Shown here in pieces: positions 18,389-27,547 of a stretch of 64,000 bases of DNA; the first letter of the stretch is position 1; every line of letters begins with the position of its first letter. The stretch lies in the NCBI RefSeq assembly GCF_003206135.1, contig NZ_PZJT01000003.1:162591-226590 (forward strand). The letters are read 5' to 3'. The position numbers were made by a program, and so were the translations under genes. The notes beneath the pieces are model-generated. The model was not told the DNA's origin, did no database searches, and saw nothing but the letters and a program-made list of their open reading frames with translations. This DNA is from Salinicola salarius (GTDB lineage: Bacteria; Pseudomonadota; Gammaproteobacteria; Pseudomonadales; Halomonadaceae).

Positions 18389-19734
18389 ATCACTTGCCTA
18401 GCTTTTCTATTTCCATTAGCAGCACAGACTAAAGCGAGCAGTACAGCTAACACCGGCACCATATGTTCTTCCCCTATTAAACCGAAATTTGTCCCCATTC
18501 CATGAACAAATACCCAGCAATAAGCAGCCAACATCGCAACTGAGATTGAGACGCTTTTCATATGGGTTCTATGAGTTAAATTTCGCACACCACATATTAC
18601 TACCGACAGCACGAACCCCACTCCCATTAACGCAGCCAACAACCCTCCCTGTGACCATAGATAAATCCATGTATTATGCGGAGGATAATTTTTGCTTATA
18701 CCAACAAATTCAGCATATCGAGGATATTCTTGCTGCCATCCTCCAAACCCTTGCCCAAGTATCGGTGAGTTGGGGAAAGCTTGAATGCCGTACTGCCAGA
18801 TCTGTATGCGTATATCAAATGCTGAATCAGACTTCTGGAGCAAGCTGGTTTGCGCTATGTCATGATAATCACCAAATAATAGGCTTGCTAATATTCCCAA
18901 GCTACTTACCAACCCAATCATCAAAATCATTATAACAAAAGCTGGCGCCCTCTTCCGAGAATGCCAAAAAATTGTCATAAAGACAACAGGAGTCAAAACA
19001 GCAATCAATAAAATCACAACTTTTGACCCTGTAGATAAAGCAGCTACCAACAGAAAAACTGAGGACAAATACATTAAGCGTAATCTTTTCCACTCACCTA
19101 ATAAAAAAGAGACCATAGCCATAATCCAAAGATAAGCACCAGCGACGTTACCATTAGTAAAAAATCCACCAGCCTTAGCTGGATCTAATACATTGTTCTG
19201 CCCATCAGTAAACAGCACATCTATAACGTTAGGATTGATAAACAATCGTGCCAGGTCGGAATGCAAAAACACCATTTCTAGATCCGGGCTAATACGAAAC
19301 GCTATTACCAAAACGGCTTCCATAATAGCAAGCAGCACAGTTATATTTAAAAGATTCCACACAACTCGTTCATTTCGGCGAAGTTGTAGAACAATGGCTG
19401 CAAAAATAGCTAGGAAAACCCACAAGTAAATAATTGCTCGCATGCCCATACGTATATCCACTGACCAGAGCAGGCTGACAATATACGTTAACAATATAAT
19501 GACCAATATAAATGTAGGAGGCCATTTTACAAGTATGCGAATCCCTCGTATAAACTCCGGCCACAAGGCTAAACCACCCAGCAGCGCTAGAGGAGGCATG
19601 AAACCGCCGATACCAGCGCCTGGAAGATACAGCTGCAATACAGAGGCAGGAATAGCAAAAAAAAGCCGCCATCGCCTCATGGCAAATAACGGTGTAGCAA
19701 TGGAAAAAGCGACAAGCGCCAATGCAACGATCAA
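18385..19734 (-). CDS. O-antigen polymerase/ligase-family membrane protein (Wzy-like)
   Basis: Predicted periplasm-facing polymerase of the repeat units. The 449-residue protein has about 11-12 hydrophobic helices and the Wzy/ligase family signature region GQGFGGWQQEYPRY with PPHNTWIYLWSQGG in the large periplasmic loop. Position next to Wzz and in a Wzx-containing cluster favours Wzy over WaaL. The start is TTG, preceded immediately by a run of eight G residues that also serves as the only Shine-Dalgarno-like sequence. AT-rich. Confidence 0.82.
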   Translation of the reverse strand: MIVALALVAFSIATPLFAMRRWRLFFAIPASVLQLYLPGAGIGGFMPPLALLGGLALWPEFIRGIRILVKWPPTFILVIILLTYIVSLLWSVDIRMGMRAIIYLWVFLAIFAAIVLQLRRNERVVWNLLNITVLLAIMEAVLVIAFRISPDLEMVFLHSDLARLFINPNVIDVLFTDGQNNVLDPAKAGGFFTNGNVAGAYLWIMAMVSFLLGEWKRLRLMYLSSVFLLVAALSTGSKVVILLIAVLTPVVFMTIFWHSRKRAPAFVIMILMIGLVSSLGILASLLFGDYHDIAQTSLLQKSDSAFDIRIQIWQYGIQAFPNSPILGQGFGGWQQEYPRYAEFVGISKNYPPHNTWIYLWSQGGLLAALMGVGFVLSVVICGVRNLTHRTHMKSVSISVAMLAAYCWVFVHGMGTNFGLIGEEHMVPVLAVLLALVCAANGNRKARQVI

Positions 19735-19748
19735 ACGCTACCCCCCCC
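19734..19748 (-). promoter_or_regulatory. G8 tract and ops-like sequence at the wzy start
   Basis: On the minus strand eight consecutive G residues (19741-19748) run into TAGCGT and the TTG start codon. GGGGGTAGCGTT matches the ops consensus GGCGGTAGCGTG at 10 of 12 positions. The rest of the wzz-wzy gap (19749-19979) is AT-rich and I see no gene in it. Confidence 0.4.
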
Positions 19749-19979
19749 GAAACTTATTTAACCACCATTACTTAATAGCAACCGCTATAGGCACTGTCTA
19801 TATTTATCGTTTGTTCCAAAGTCACACATTATAACCTTCACATTCTCGGTGTTAGGTAGCACCACCATAGTTACAATAAAGTCATAAAAGGATACCACAA
19901 ACGAGGGATAGCCCTTCTACTGACTGCAGAGAGATAAGCAGTTACAGCTGAATTTCTTTATTCATTGCTCGAATCCCCT

Positions 19980-20777
19980 TCAAGCCTTCTGTAGGCTCCG
20001 GCATACGGCTCCAAAGAAATGCATAAAAAACGCACCAATCGTAGCCAGAAGGCCCCCTAAAACGATCCCCATCGCAACGATCAGCTTTTTGCCAACCCCA
20101 ACGGGCCCTAGGCTTTGCACCGCCTGCTGAGTCACCTCCCCTTCACGCAGCTCATTGAGCTGGCTTTCCAGATCCGTGACTCGGCTGTAATAGGTCGCGA
20201 TCAGCTCGGCCGCACTCGCACTTTCCGATTGCTGGGCACTTTCCAGTGCTTGCCTTGCTGAGGCCAGTTGGCGCTGAAGCGACTCGCGACGGCTTTCGAC
20301 GAGTTGTTTCTGGTCTTGTTGCAACCTGGTAATCAGTCGCTGATGCAGCTCTGCAACCAAGCGCTGGTTGGATTCCGATGACTCACTGTCCAATTGCAGC
20401 AACAGCGTATTTTCGGGGTTGGAAATACTGATGTCGAACGGAAGCGAGATCAGCTTTTTTTCTTCCAGCAACTCGCGCGTGGTTTGTCCCAGGTAAAGGT
20501 TTCGGGCCTTGGCGACGACGGAGGCAGGCGATTCCACCCCAATTCGCTGACCGTTCTCGTTGGTGTACTCAGCCACGCTGTAGAGAGAAGAGTATTGGTA
20601 GTTCCTTGGCATTAGCAGAGCAGCCGCAACGAAAATGGCGACAACCAGAAAGAAGATGACAGCCATAACCTTCCAGCGGCGAACGAGGATGACGGCGAGA
20701 TCCACCAGGGAGATTTCATCGTCGTGTTCGTAGCGCCGCTCGGGCGTGGGGGACTGTGGGGCTGGTGGTTGAGTCAT
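19980..20777 (-). CDS. Polysaccharide chain-length determinant (Wzz family)
   Basis: Controls how many repeat units the polymerase joins. The protein (265 residues from the chosen start) has the Wzz layout: cytoplasmic N-terminus with DDEISLVDLAVILVRRWK, a first membrane helix (about 38-58), a periplasmic coiled-coil-rich domain, and a second helix near the C-terminus (VAMGIVLGGLLATIGAFFMHF). It lacks a kinase domain, so it is not a Wzc. I chose ATG 20777 because AGGAA precedes it at good spacing; six upstream residues in frame are likely untranslated. First gene of the operon. Confidence 0.88.
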   Translation of the reverse strand: MTQPPAPQSPTPERRYEHDDEISLVDLAVILVRRWKVMAVIFFLVVAIFVAAALLMPRNYQYSSLYSVAEYTNENGQRIGVESPASVVAKARNLYLGQTTRELLEEKKLISLPFDISISNPENTLLLQLDSESSESNQRLVAELHQRLITRLQQDQKQLVESRRESLQRQLASARQALESAQQSESASAAELIATYYSRVTDLESQLNELREGEVTQQAVQSLGPVGVGKKLIVAMGIVLGGLLATIGAFFMHFFGAVCRSLQKA

Positions 20778-20808
20778 TATGGTTCCTAATCGCAAATCTT
20801 GGCTTGGG

Positions 20809-20820
20809 CACGCTACCGCC
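20809..20820 (-). promoter_or_regulatory. ops (RfaH recruitment) element in the polysaccharide operon leader
   Basis: The minus strand reads GGCGGTAGCGTG, an exact match to the 12-base core of the ops/JUMPstart element, 32 bases upstream of the wzz start. In enterobacteria this sequence pauses RNA polymerase and loads RfaH, allowing long surface-polysaccharide operons to be transcribed to the end. RfaH itself is not in this window. Confidence 0.85.
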
Positions 20821-21207
20821 CAGGGATTGTTCCGGGCAGCTTCCCAAGGCCCTTGTCAGCAACGTTTGTCTTGCTATTCCATATGTTAGAAGGAACAGCC
20901 AAGCATGGCCTTGCGACCATGCCCGCTCATTCTATTCTCACCCCTTGGGTGGCTCTAGCTTGGTCCAGTTGCATTTTTGTTTTAATGAACAATAACCTGT
21001 CATCGATTGGCGACAGACAAATACTCGGCTGACCTTTCATGGCCTTTGAATGATCGCTTGGGATTCTGTTTCGAAGATGAGACGTTTTATAATAATTAGT
21101 TAACTATTATTTATCAATGAAAAAACGCGGCCTAAGCCTCGCGGTAGTTATGTTACGAGAAGTGCCGCCGGGTTGTCAGAAAAGGGGCGCGTTCGGCATG
21201 AGGTTTT
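20821..21207. other. Upstream region of the polysaccharide operon
   Basis: About 390 bases between the ops element and the end of the type I secretion tolC. It contains an AT-rich block (21080-21125) directly after the tolC terminator and a short hairpin at 20903-20922 (GCATGG/CCATGC). The operon promoter must lie here, but I could not pick a convincing -35/-10 pair. No gene seen. Confidence 0.5.
21110..21143 (-). terminator. Probable intrinsic terminator after tolC (type I secretion)
   Basis: On the minus strand an imperfect GC-rich hairpin (GCGAGGC..GCCGCG with a mismatch) is followed by six U residues, about 65 bases past the tolC stop. Confidence 0.6.
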
Positions 21208-22806
21208 TCATCCCATGCTTCCACTTTCCGTGGCTGACCCGACTAGCCTATCTAGCAACGCCATGGTATCGACCAGATCCTGGGTGCCGAGATCGCCAAC
21301 GGCGGCCTGCAGGTTGAGCCGGTCTAGCAGGTACTGGCGGACCACTTCGAAGAGCTGGATGCGCAGGTCATAGAGGTCGGCGCGCGCGTCGAGCACGTCG
21401 ACCAGGTCGCGCAGCCCGAGCTGTTCGCCCTTCTCGGCCGCCTGCAGGAACAGATTGCTGGATTCAATGGAGCGCTTGAGCGCTTCGATCTGGCGTTCGT
21501 CCCCGCGCAGGCCACGCAGGCGCTGGCGAACCTCCTGACGTGCCAGTTTGAGCGCGTTGGTGTAACTGGCCTTGGCGGCCTGCTGGCTCAGTTCGCCCTG
21601 TCTGACGCTGGCACTGGTATAGCCACCTTCGTAGAGGGGCACGCTCAGGCGCAGGTTGGCGGAGGCATCGTCGCTTTCGCGGAAGGGGTCGTTGGAGTCG
21701 CGATCGGTGTAGCCCACGGAGAGATCGAGCTCGGGATAATGCCCGGCCCGGCGTACGGCGGTTTCCGCGTCGGCCACCTTCATTTGCTGCTTGCCGAGGG
21801 CGACTTCGACGTTGTTGATGGTGCGCTCGAGCCAGGGATCGGCGTCATCCCAGCCGCCCGGCAGCGTCAGTTCGCCGAGATCGCCGAGCGTGGCGCCACT
21901 GAAGCGGGGCAGCTCGCCGGTCAGGCGTTCCAGCAGGCTCAAGGCGTTGTCGAGTTCGTTCTGGGCGCTCACGGTGTCGGCAACCGCCTGGTCGAGCCGC
22001 GATTGCGATTCGAGCAAGTCAATACGATCGCCGATGCCGAGGTCGTAGGCGCGGCTCGCCTGCCGGGCCTGGAGCGTGAGGGATGCCTGCTTGGCGTCGA
22101 GCAGGCCGAGCTTGCGCGAGGCGAGAAAGGCATCGAGATACGCCTCGGCAACCTGTAGCGCCAGGTCGCGCTCGGCCACGGCGACTTCCAGCTCGGCGAC
22201 GGCGCTCTGTGCCTCGGCCTTGCCGACCTTGCGCCAGCGCTCGAGGCTGAACAGCGATTGCGACAGCTGTACCTGCCAGGTCTGGTCGCGGGTGGTGCCC
22301 CGATAGCGCGTTTCGTAGTCGTCACCGGCGCCGCCGAGATCATCGTCGGGGCGGTAATCCGGGTTGTCGGTGTAGTAGTTGTCCGACTCCTGATAAGCGT
22401 AGCCGGCGGAGGCCTGGACCTGCGGCTTGAGCGCAGCCTGCGCCATGGGCACCTGCTGCGCGGTGGCTTCGGCCTCATAGCGCTGGCTGGCGAGATCGGC
22501 GTCGTTCCGTAGCGCCAGTGCAAACAACCGTGTCAACGATGGCAGTGCATCGCCCGGCGCGATCACGGGCGCGGCGGCATCATTGCCCACCGGCTGGCCG
22601 TTCAGTGCCGGCAGGCTAGCGTCGACTTCGTCCATAATCGACGTCGTCTGGCCTGGCATGGCCTGGTTTGACATAGCCTGGGCAGCGGCCAGCGGCGAGA
22701 ACAGCTGCGCTGTCAGCGCTAGACCAGGCAGCGCTAGACCAAGCAACAACGGGCCAGGCAACAACGGGCCAGGCAGCATCGTCCAGAGCTTACGATCCTG
22801 TGCCAT
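21208..22806 (-). CDS. TolC-family outer membrane channel of a type I secretion system
   Basis: Outer-membrane trimeric exit duct. The 532-residue protein has an unusual N-terminus: LPGPL/LGLAL pentapeptide repeats encoded by 15-base tandem repeats inside the signal peptide, then two OEP repeats (about 95-310 and 320-515) of TolC type with coiled-coil helices (QSRLDQAVADTVSAQNELD). It directly follows the HlyD gene by 2 bases. A separate TolC is encoded at 40353-41828, so this one is probably dedicated to the T1SS. Confidence 0.88.
   Translation of the reverse strand: MAQDRKLWTMLPGPLLPGPLLLGLALPGLALTAQLFSPLAAAQAMSNQAMPGQTTSIMDEVDASLPALNGQPVGNDAAAPVIAPGDALPSLTRLFALALRNDADLASQRYEAEATAQQVPMAQAALKPQVQASAGYAYQESDNYYTDNPDYRPDDDLGGAGDDYETRYRGTTRDQTWQVQLSQSLFSLERWRKVGKAEAQSAVAELEVAVAERDLALQVAEAYLDAFLASRKLGLLDAKQASLTLQARQASRAYDLGIGDRIDLLESQSRLDQAVADTVSAQNELDNALSLLERLTGELPRFSGATLGDLGELTLPGGWDDADPWLERTINNVEVALGKQQMKVADAETAVRRAGHYPELDLSVGYTDRDSNDPFRESDDASANLRLSVPLYEGGYTSASVRQGELSQQAAKASYTNALKLARQEVRQRLRGLRGDERQIEALKRSIESSNLFLQAAEKGEQLGLRDLVDVLDARADLYDLRIQLFEVVRQYLLDRLNLQAAVGDLGTQDLVDTMALLDRLVGSATESGSMG
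22714..22788 (-). repeat. Five imperfect 15-base repeats in the tolC signal-peptide region
   Basis: On the plus strand the units are two CAGCGCTAGACCAGG-like, two CAACAACGGGCCAGG (identical) and one diverged CAGCATCGTCCAGAG. They encode hydrophobic pentapeptides, keep frame, and extend the hydrophobic core of the signal peptide. Confidence 0.85.
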
Positions 22807-22808
22807 GC

Positions 22809-24176
22809 TTACTCCTCCCGCATGGCGCGTGCCAGCATGTCGGTCACGGGCTTGATCATGTAGCTGGCGAAGGTGCGTTCACCGGTTCGGATGAGTACCT
22901 CGGCGGGCATGCCGGCGAGCAGTTGCATGTTTTCGGTCATCTCGCGTTTGCCTTCCTCGGTCACCTTGACCCGTACCTTGTAGTACTTGGCGCCGGTGGC
23001 TTCGTCCTCGAACGAGTCGGCGCTGACATTGGCCACTTCCCCGTCGATGACGTTGGACAGCCGCTGGTTGAACGCGCTGAAGCGAATCTCGGCGTACTGG
23101 CCGGGGTAGATGTTGTCGATGTCTCGGTCGGGAACGCGCGCTTCGACGATGAAGTCGTCGCCGGAAGGGACGATCTCCATGATCGGCTCGCCGGGTTTGA
23201 TGACGGCGCCGACGGTATGGACCTTCAAGCCGACGACGGTGCCGGCGACCGGCGCAGTGATCGTGGTGCGTTCGACCTGATCGCGGAGCGCGGTGCTGCG
23301 TTCCTCGGCATCGGCGATATTGCCCTGGGCCTCGCGCAGTTGCTCGCCGACCTCCTTCTGGAACTCCTGCAACTTGACCTGCTTCTGAACCTTGTTCTCG
23401 CTGATCTGGGACTTGAGTTCGGCGATCCTGGAGCGGCTCTGGGCGATCTCGCCCTCGAACTGCATGATCTGGCGTTCCAGCTCGCGCACGCGCTGGTTGT
23501 CGCCCAGCCCTTCCTTGAACAGCGAACGGTAGTCTTCGGCTTCTTCGCTCAACGAAGCCATGCGTTGCCGGCTGACCCCGATCACGCCCTGCAGGCCGTC
23601 GATCTGCTCACGCATCTGGGCCATCTGCTCGTCGAGTGCGCTCAGCGTGCCTTCTAGCGCACCGCGGCGGGCCTGGAACAGCGCCCGCTGAACGGCCAGC
23701 ACTTCCTTGACCCGCTGGGTGTCGCTCTCGAGCAGTTCATCGGGAAACGTCAGCGAGTCGGCGTCCTGCTGCTCGGCGAGCAGGCGGATCTCGGCGGCGC
23801 GGTTAATCAGGTACTGGGAGCGCGAAATCGCGAGCTGCGAGCGTGCCTGGGTGTTGTCGATCACCAGCAGGGTGTCGCCGGCTTCGACGTGGTCGCCATC
23901 GTCGACGTTGATCTCGTCGACGATGCCGCCCTCGAGATGCTGGATGGTCTTCTTGAACGATTCGACCGAGACCGCACCGGGGGCCACCACCGACACCGCC
24001 AGATCGGCACTGGCCGCCCAGCCGCCGAAGCCGCCGAAGGCGACCAGGAGGATGATCAGGCCCAGGCGCAGGTAGCCCTTGCCGCTGGTGGGCAAGGGAC
24101 TGGCCGGAGCCAGATCGTCGGCTGCGGATTGCCGGGGCGGCGTGATGTCGATACTGCGGGAATTGTCGCCTGTCAT
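22809..24176 (-). CDS. Type I secretion membrane fusion protein (HlyD/PrtE family)
   Basis: Periplasmic adaptor joining the ABC exporter to TolC. One N-terminal membrane helix (LRLGLIILLVAFGGFGGWAA, near residue 40), then a biotinyl-lipoyl half (GGIVDEINVDDGDHVEAGD), a long coiled coil (about 130-310), the second lipoyl half (PVAGTVVGLKVHTVGAVIKPGEP) and a beta-barrel C-terminus typical of AprE/PrtE. The ATG at 24176 follows the ABC stop with a 1-base gap; the longer frame to 24212 would overlap the ABC gene. Confidence 0.9.
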   Translation of the reverse strand: MTGDNSRSIDITPPRQSAADDLAPASPLPTSGKGYLRLGLIILLVAFGGFGGWAASADLAVSVVAPGAVSVESFKKTIQHLEGGIVDEINVDDGDHVEAGDTLLVIDNTQARSQLAISRSQYLINRAAEIRLLAEQQDADSLTFPDELLESDTQRVKEVLAVQRALFQARRGALEGTLSALDEQMAQMREQIDGLQGVIGVSRQRMASLSEEAEDYRSLFKEGLGDNQRVRELERQIMQFEGEIAQSRSRIAELKSQISENKVQKQVKLQEFQKEVGEQLREAQGNIADAEERSTALRDQVERTTITAPVAGTVVGLKVHTVGAVIKPGEPIMEIVPSGDDFIVEARVPDRDIDNIYPGQYAEIRFSAFNQRLSNVIDGEVANVSADSFEDEATGAKYYKVRVKVTEEGKREMTENMQLLAGMPAEVLIRTGERTFASYMIKPVTDMLARAMREE

Positions 24177-24177
24177 G

Positions 24178-25962
24178 CTACTCGTGCCCTCGGGACCGTG
24201 ACTTGTCGGCATCGTCCGCGTGCTGGACGACTTTCGGCCGGCCGGGGTCGGAAGGCTCCAGGGCCGCGCCTCTCTTCGCTGGCGGCTTGCCGGCGAGCCG
24301 GGCCAGAACCTGGGCGCGCGGGCCGAACAGGCTGACCTGCCCTTCCTTGAGCACCAGCAGCTTGTCGACGTGTTCGAGTACGCTTCGGCGATGGCTGATC
24401 ACGAACAGCGTGACGCCCTCCGCCTTGAGTTGCTCGATCGCCTCGCGCAACGCCCGTTCGCCGCGGTCGTCGAGGTTCGAGTTGGGCTCGTCGAGAACCA
24501 CCAGCACCGGATCACCGTAGAGCGCTCGGGCCAGCCCGACGCGCTGGCGCTGACCGCCCGAGAGCGCGCCGCTGGAAGCACTGATCTCGGTGTCGTAGCC
24601 GTCGGGCAACCGCAGGATCATCTCGTGTACCCCGGCCTTTCTGGCCGCGGCGACGACCTTCTCGGGATCGACCTCGCCGAAGCGGGCGATGTTCTCGCCG
24701 ATGGTGCCGTCGAACAGTTCGATGTCCTGCGGCAGATAACCGATATAGGGGCCAAGCTCGTCGCGGTTCCACTGGACGATCTCGGCGCCGTCGAGACGCA
24801 CCGTGCCGACCTGTGACGGCCACACGCCCAGCAGCACCCGCGCCAGGGTGGACTTGCCGGAAGCGCTGGGACCGATGATGCCGATGTGCTCGCCCTTGCC
24901 AACGTTGAAGTCGATGCCGCGAATCGTCGCCATGCGCACGCCCGGCGGCGACGCGGCGACGGCTTCGATGGCGATATCGCCACGCGGGGCGGGCAGCGGC
25001 ATGCGGCGTTGCTCGTCGGGGATCTGCTCGAGCAGTTCGTTGAGACGACGGTAGGCGCCACGCGAACCGACGAAGCCCTTCCAGCTGCCGATCATCTGAT
25101 CGATTGGCGCCAGCGCCCGCCCCATCAGAACCGAACCGGCGATCATCATGCCGGGCGTCATCTCGCCTTCGAGGACCAATAGCGCGCCGAGCCCGAGAAT
25201 CAGCGACTGGAACAGCAAACGCAGCACCTTGGAGGCGTTGGACAACCCGCTGGCGCGGTCGCTGGCCCGTGACTGCTTGGAGAGGAATTCGTGATGCCTG
25301 CCGGCCCAGCGCCCCATGATGCCCGGCAGCATGCCCATGGCGTGCAGCACTTCGGCGTTGCGCAGGTTGGCGTTGGCGAGATCCTGCGCCTTGATCTGGT
25401 CACTATTGGCGTCGGCCAGCAGCGCCCGGGTGGCCTTTTCGTTGGCGACCGCCAGCACCAGCAGCACGCTACCCGCCACGGTGGCGAAGAGGCCCAGCCA
25501 CGGGTGGAAGAGATAGAGCACGCCCAGGTAGATCGGCGCCCAGGGCGCATCGAAGAAGGCGAACAGGCCGTTGCCGGTAAGAAACTGGCGCAGGTTGGTC
25601 AGGTCGCTCAGCGGCTGGGCCGTCTGCTTGCCCTGGGTCAGCACGCTGCGCCGGAACATCGCGCTGTAGAGGCGCTGGTTGACCATCTTGTCCAGCCTGT
25701 TGCCGACCCGAACCAGAAGCCGTGAACGCACCAGCTCCAGCCCGCCCATGACCATGAACAGGAAGACCACGACCAGCGTCAGCATGAACAGGGTGTCTTC
25801 GCTGCGGGAAGTGATCACGCGGTCGTAGACCTGCAACATGTACAAGGGGGGGACCAGCATCAACAGATTGATGAACAGGCTGAAGAACCCCACCGCAAAG
25901 AATGCCCCGCGACAAGTTTTGAGGGCACGTTGCAGGTCGGTGGCTTCTTTCTGGGTCGCCAT
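24178..25962 (-). CDS. Type I secretion ABC exporter (PrtD/AprD family)
   Basis: Inner-membrane ATPase driving one-step export. The protein (594 residues from ATG 25962) has a six-helix exporter domain (about 20-310) and an ATPase domain with GPSASGKST (Walker A), LSGGQRQRVGLARAL (signature) and VLVVLDEPNSNLD (Walker B). There is no N-terminal C39 peptidase or CLD domain, as in serralysin and lipase exporters of the PrtD type. I rejected the 38 residues upstream of MATQKEATDL because they are low-complexity and lack a start context. No RTX protein, protease or lipase gene is nearby. Confidence 0.9.
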   Translation of the reverse strand: MATQKEATDLQRALKTCRGAFFAVGFFSLFINLLMLVPPLYMLQVYDRVITSRSEDTLFMLTLVVVFLFMVMGGLELVRSRLLVRVGNRLDKMVNQRLYSAMFRRSVLTQGKQTAQPLSDLTNLRQFLTGNGLFAFFDAPWAPIYLGVLYLFHPWLGLFATVAGSVLLVLAVANEKATRALLADANSDQIKAQDLANANLRNAEVLHAMGMLPGIMGRWAGRHHEFLSKQSRASDRASGLSNASKVLRLLFQSLILGLGALLVLEGEMTPGMMIAGSVLMGRALAPIDQMIGSWKGFVGSRGAYRRLNELLEQIPDEQRRMPLPAPRGDIAIEAVAASPPGVRMATIRGIDFNVGKGEHIGIIGPSASGKSTLARVLLGVWPSQVGTVRLDGAEIVQWNRDELGPYIGYLPQDIELFDGTIGENIARFGEVDPEKVVAAARKAGVHEMILRLPDGYDTEISASSGALSGGQRQRVGLARALYGDPVLVVLDEPNSNLDDRGERALREAIEQLKAEGVTLFVISHRRSVLEHVDKLLVLKEGQVSLFGPRAQVLARLAGKPPAKRGAALEPSDPGRPKVVQHADDADKSRSRGHE

Positions 25963-26284
25963 GCATCGCTCGCTATGGGATGAAAAACGGAGAATGTAGG
26001 ATCGGCCAGCGCCCGGGCCCCAGGCTGTCCGGGGGCGAGAACATGACACGCTCGCCGGCATCATGAAAGGGCACAAACGGGATCGGGACGTCGCTCGCGA
26101 CGCCTAGACTAGCTGATGAGAAGCGAGCCTGCCCGCCCGATCGGCAATGCGCGGGCGGAGATGGGAACGGGTTGCGAACGCATGCCGGGTTCCGTCCACT
26201 GTCAAAAAGAAAAGGCCATGCCCTCCTGGAGGACATGGCCCATTGCCCGGTGACGCCCGATGCGGCGCCAGGACATCACACCAC
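25963..26284. other. glyA to type I secretion gap
   Basis: About 320 bases. It holds the glyA terminator at 26204-26240; the remaining 240 bases are GC-rich and must include the promoter for the secretion operon, but I see no clear promoter motif or gene. Confidence 0.45.
26204..26240 (-). terminator. Intrinsic terminator after glyA
   Basis: A long stem (GGCCATG + CCTCC paired with GGAGG + CATGGCC, one mismatch) is followed on the minus strand by a U-rich tail (UUUUCUUUUU). Confidence 0.9.
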
Positions 26285-27547
26285 TCAGCGATAGACCGGC
26301 AGGCGTGAACAGACGGCTTCGACCTTGGCCTTGACCGCGGCTTCCGCCTGGCTGGAGTCGCCCTGCTGCATGGCGTCGAGTATGTCGCAGATCCAGCCGG
26401 CCAGATCGCGGCATTCGGTTTCGCCGAAGCCGCGCGTGGTTACCGCCGGGGTGCCGATGCGCAGGCCGGAGGTGACGAACGGGCTCTGCGGATCGCCGGG
26501 TACGGCGTTCTTGTTGACGGTGATGTGGGCGCGGCCGAGAGCGGCATCGGCGTCCTTGCCGGTCAGGCCCTGCTTGACCAGCGACAGCAGGAACAGGTGG
26601 TCTTCGGTGCCACCGGAGACGACCTCGAAGCCGCGCTCGATGAACACGCCGGCCATCGCCTGGGCATTCTTGATCACCTGCTGCTGGTAGGTCTTGAACT
26701 CGGGGTCCATCGCTTCCTTGAAGCAGACCGCCTTGGCCGCGATGACGTGCATCAACGGGCCGCCCTGGCCACCGGGGAAGACGGCGGACTGCAGCTTCTT
26801 CTCGATGTCGGCATCGTTTTCGGCGGAGAGGATCAGGCCGCCACGAGGGCCGCGCAGCGTCTTGTGGGTGGTCGTGGTGACCACGTGCGCATGCGGCAGC
26901 GGGCTCGGGTAGAGACCGGCCGCAACCAGCCCGGCGATGTGCGCCATGTCCACCAGCAGGAACGCGCCGACTTCATCGGCGATCTGGCGGAACCTGGCCC
27001 AGTCGATGATCTGCGAGTAGGCGGAGAAGCCGGCGATGATCATCTTCGGCTGATGCTCGCGCGCCAGTTTGGCGACTTCGTCATAGTCGATCCGGCCGCT
27101 CTCGTCGATGCCGTACTGAACCGCGTTGTAGTGCTTGCCGGAGAAGCTCGGCTTGGCGCCGTGGGTCAGATGGCCGCCGGCGTCAAGGCTCATGCCGAGG
27201 ACGGTGTCACCGGGTTTGACCAGCGCCTGGAAGACCGCGCCGTTGGCCTGGGAGCCGGAGTGCGGCTGGACGTTGGCGTAGGTCGCGCCGAACAGTTCCT
27301 TGGCGTAGTCGATCGCCATCTGCTCGACCACGTCGACGTGCTCGCAGCCGCCGTAGTAACGCTTGCCGGGATAGCCTTCCGCGTACTTGTTGGTCAGCTG
27401 CGTGCCCTGGGCCTGCATCACGCGCGGGCTGGCATAGTTCTCGGAAGCGATCAGCTCGATGTGGGCTTCCTGGCGCGCGACTTCCTTTTGCATCGCGTCC
27501 CAGAGGGCGTCATCGAATCCGGCAATCTGCATCTCTCGGTTGAACAT
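26285..27547 (-). CDS. glyA: Serine hydroxymethyltransferase
   Basis: Converts serine plus tetrahydrofolate to glycine and methylene-THF; PLP enzyme, cytosolic. From ATG 27547 the protein is 420 residues, the normal bacterial length, with [13 protein letters not shown] N-terminal region ([10 protein letters not shown]), the PLP-lysine motif [14 protein letters not shown] and HTGSQAN-type contact ([13 protein letters not shown]). The start is set by GAGGAT eight bases upstream; the extra 51 codons in frame upstream have no family similarity. Single-gene unit with its own terminator. Confidence 0.96.
   Translation of the reverse strand: MFNREMQIAGFDDALWDAMQKEVARQEAHIELIASENYASPRVMQAQGTQLTNKYAEGYPGKRYYGGCEHVDVVEQMAIDYAKELFGATYANVQPHSGSQANGAVFQALVKPGDTVLGMSLDAGGHLTHGAKPSFSGKHYNAVQYGIDESGRIDYDEVAKLAREHQPKMIIAGFSAYSQIIDWARFRQIADEVGAFLLVDMAHIAGLVAAGLYPSPLPHAHVVTTTTHKTLRGPRGGLILSAENDADIEKKLQSAVFPGGQGGPLMHVIAAKAVCFKEAMDPEFKTYQQQVIKNAQAMAGVFIERGFEVVSGGTEDHLFLLSLVKQGLTGKDADAALGRAHITVNKNAVPGDPQSPFVTSGLRIGTPAVTTRGFGETECRDLAGWICDILDAMQQGDSSQAEAAVKAKVEAVCSRLPVYR

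Noticed and set aside
21208..25962. RTX or protease substrate next to the type I secretion genes
   Set aside because: No glycine-rich nonapeptide repeats or zinc-protease motif found in any plausible frame nearby.
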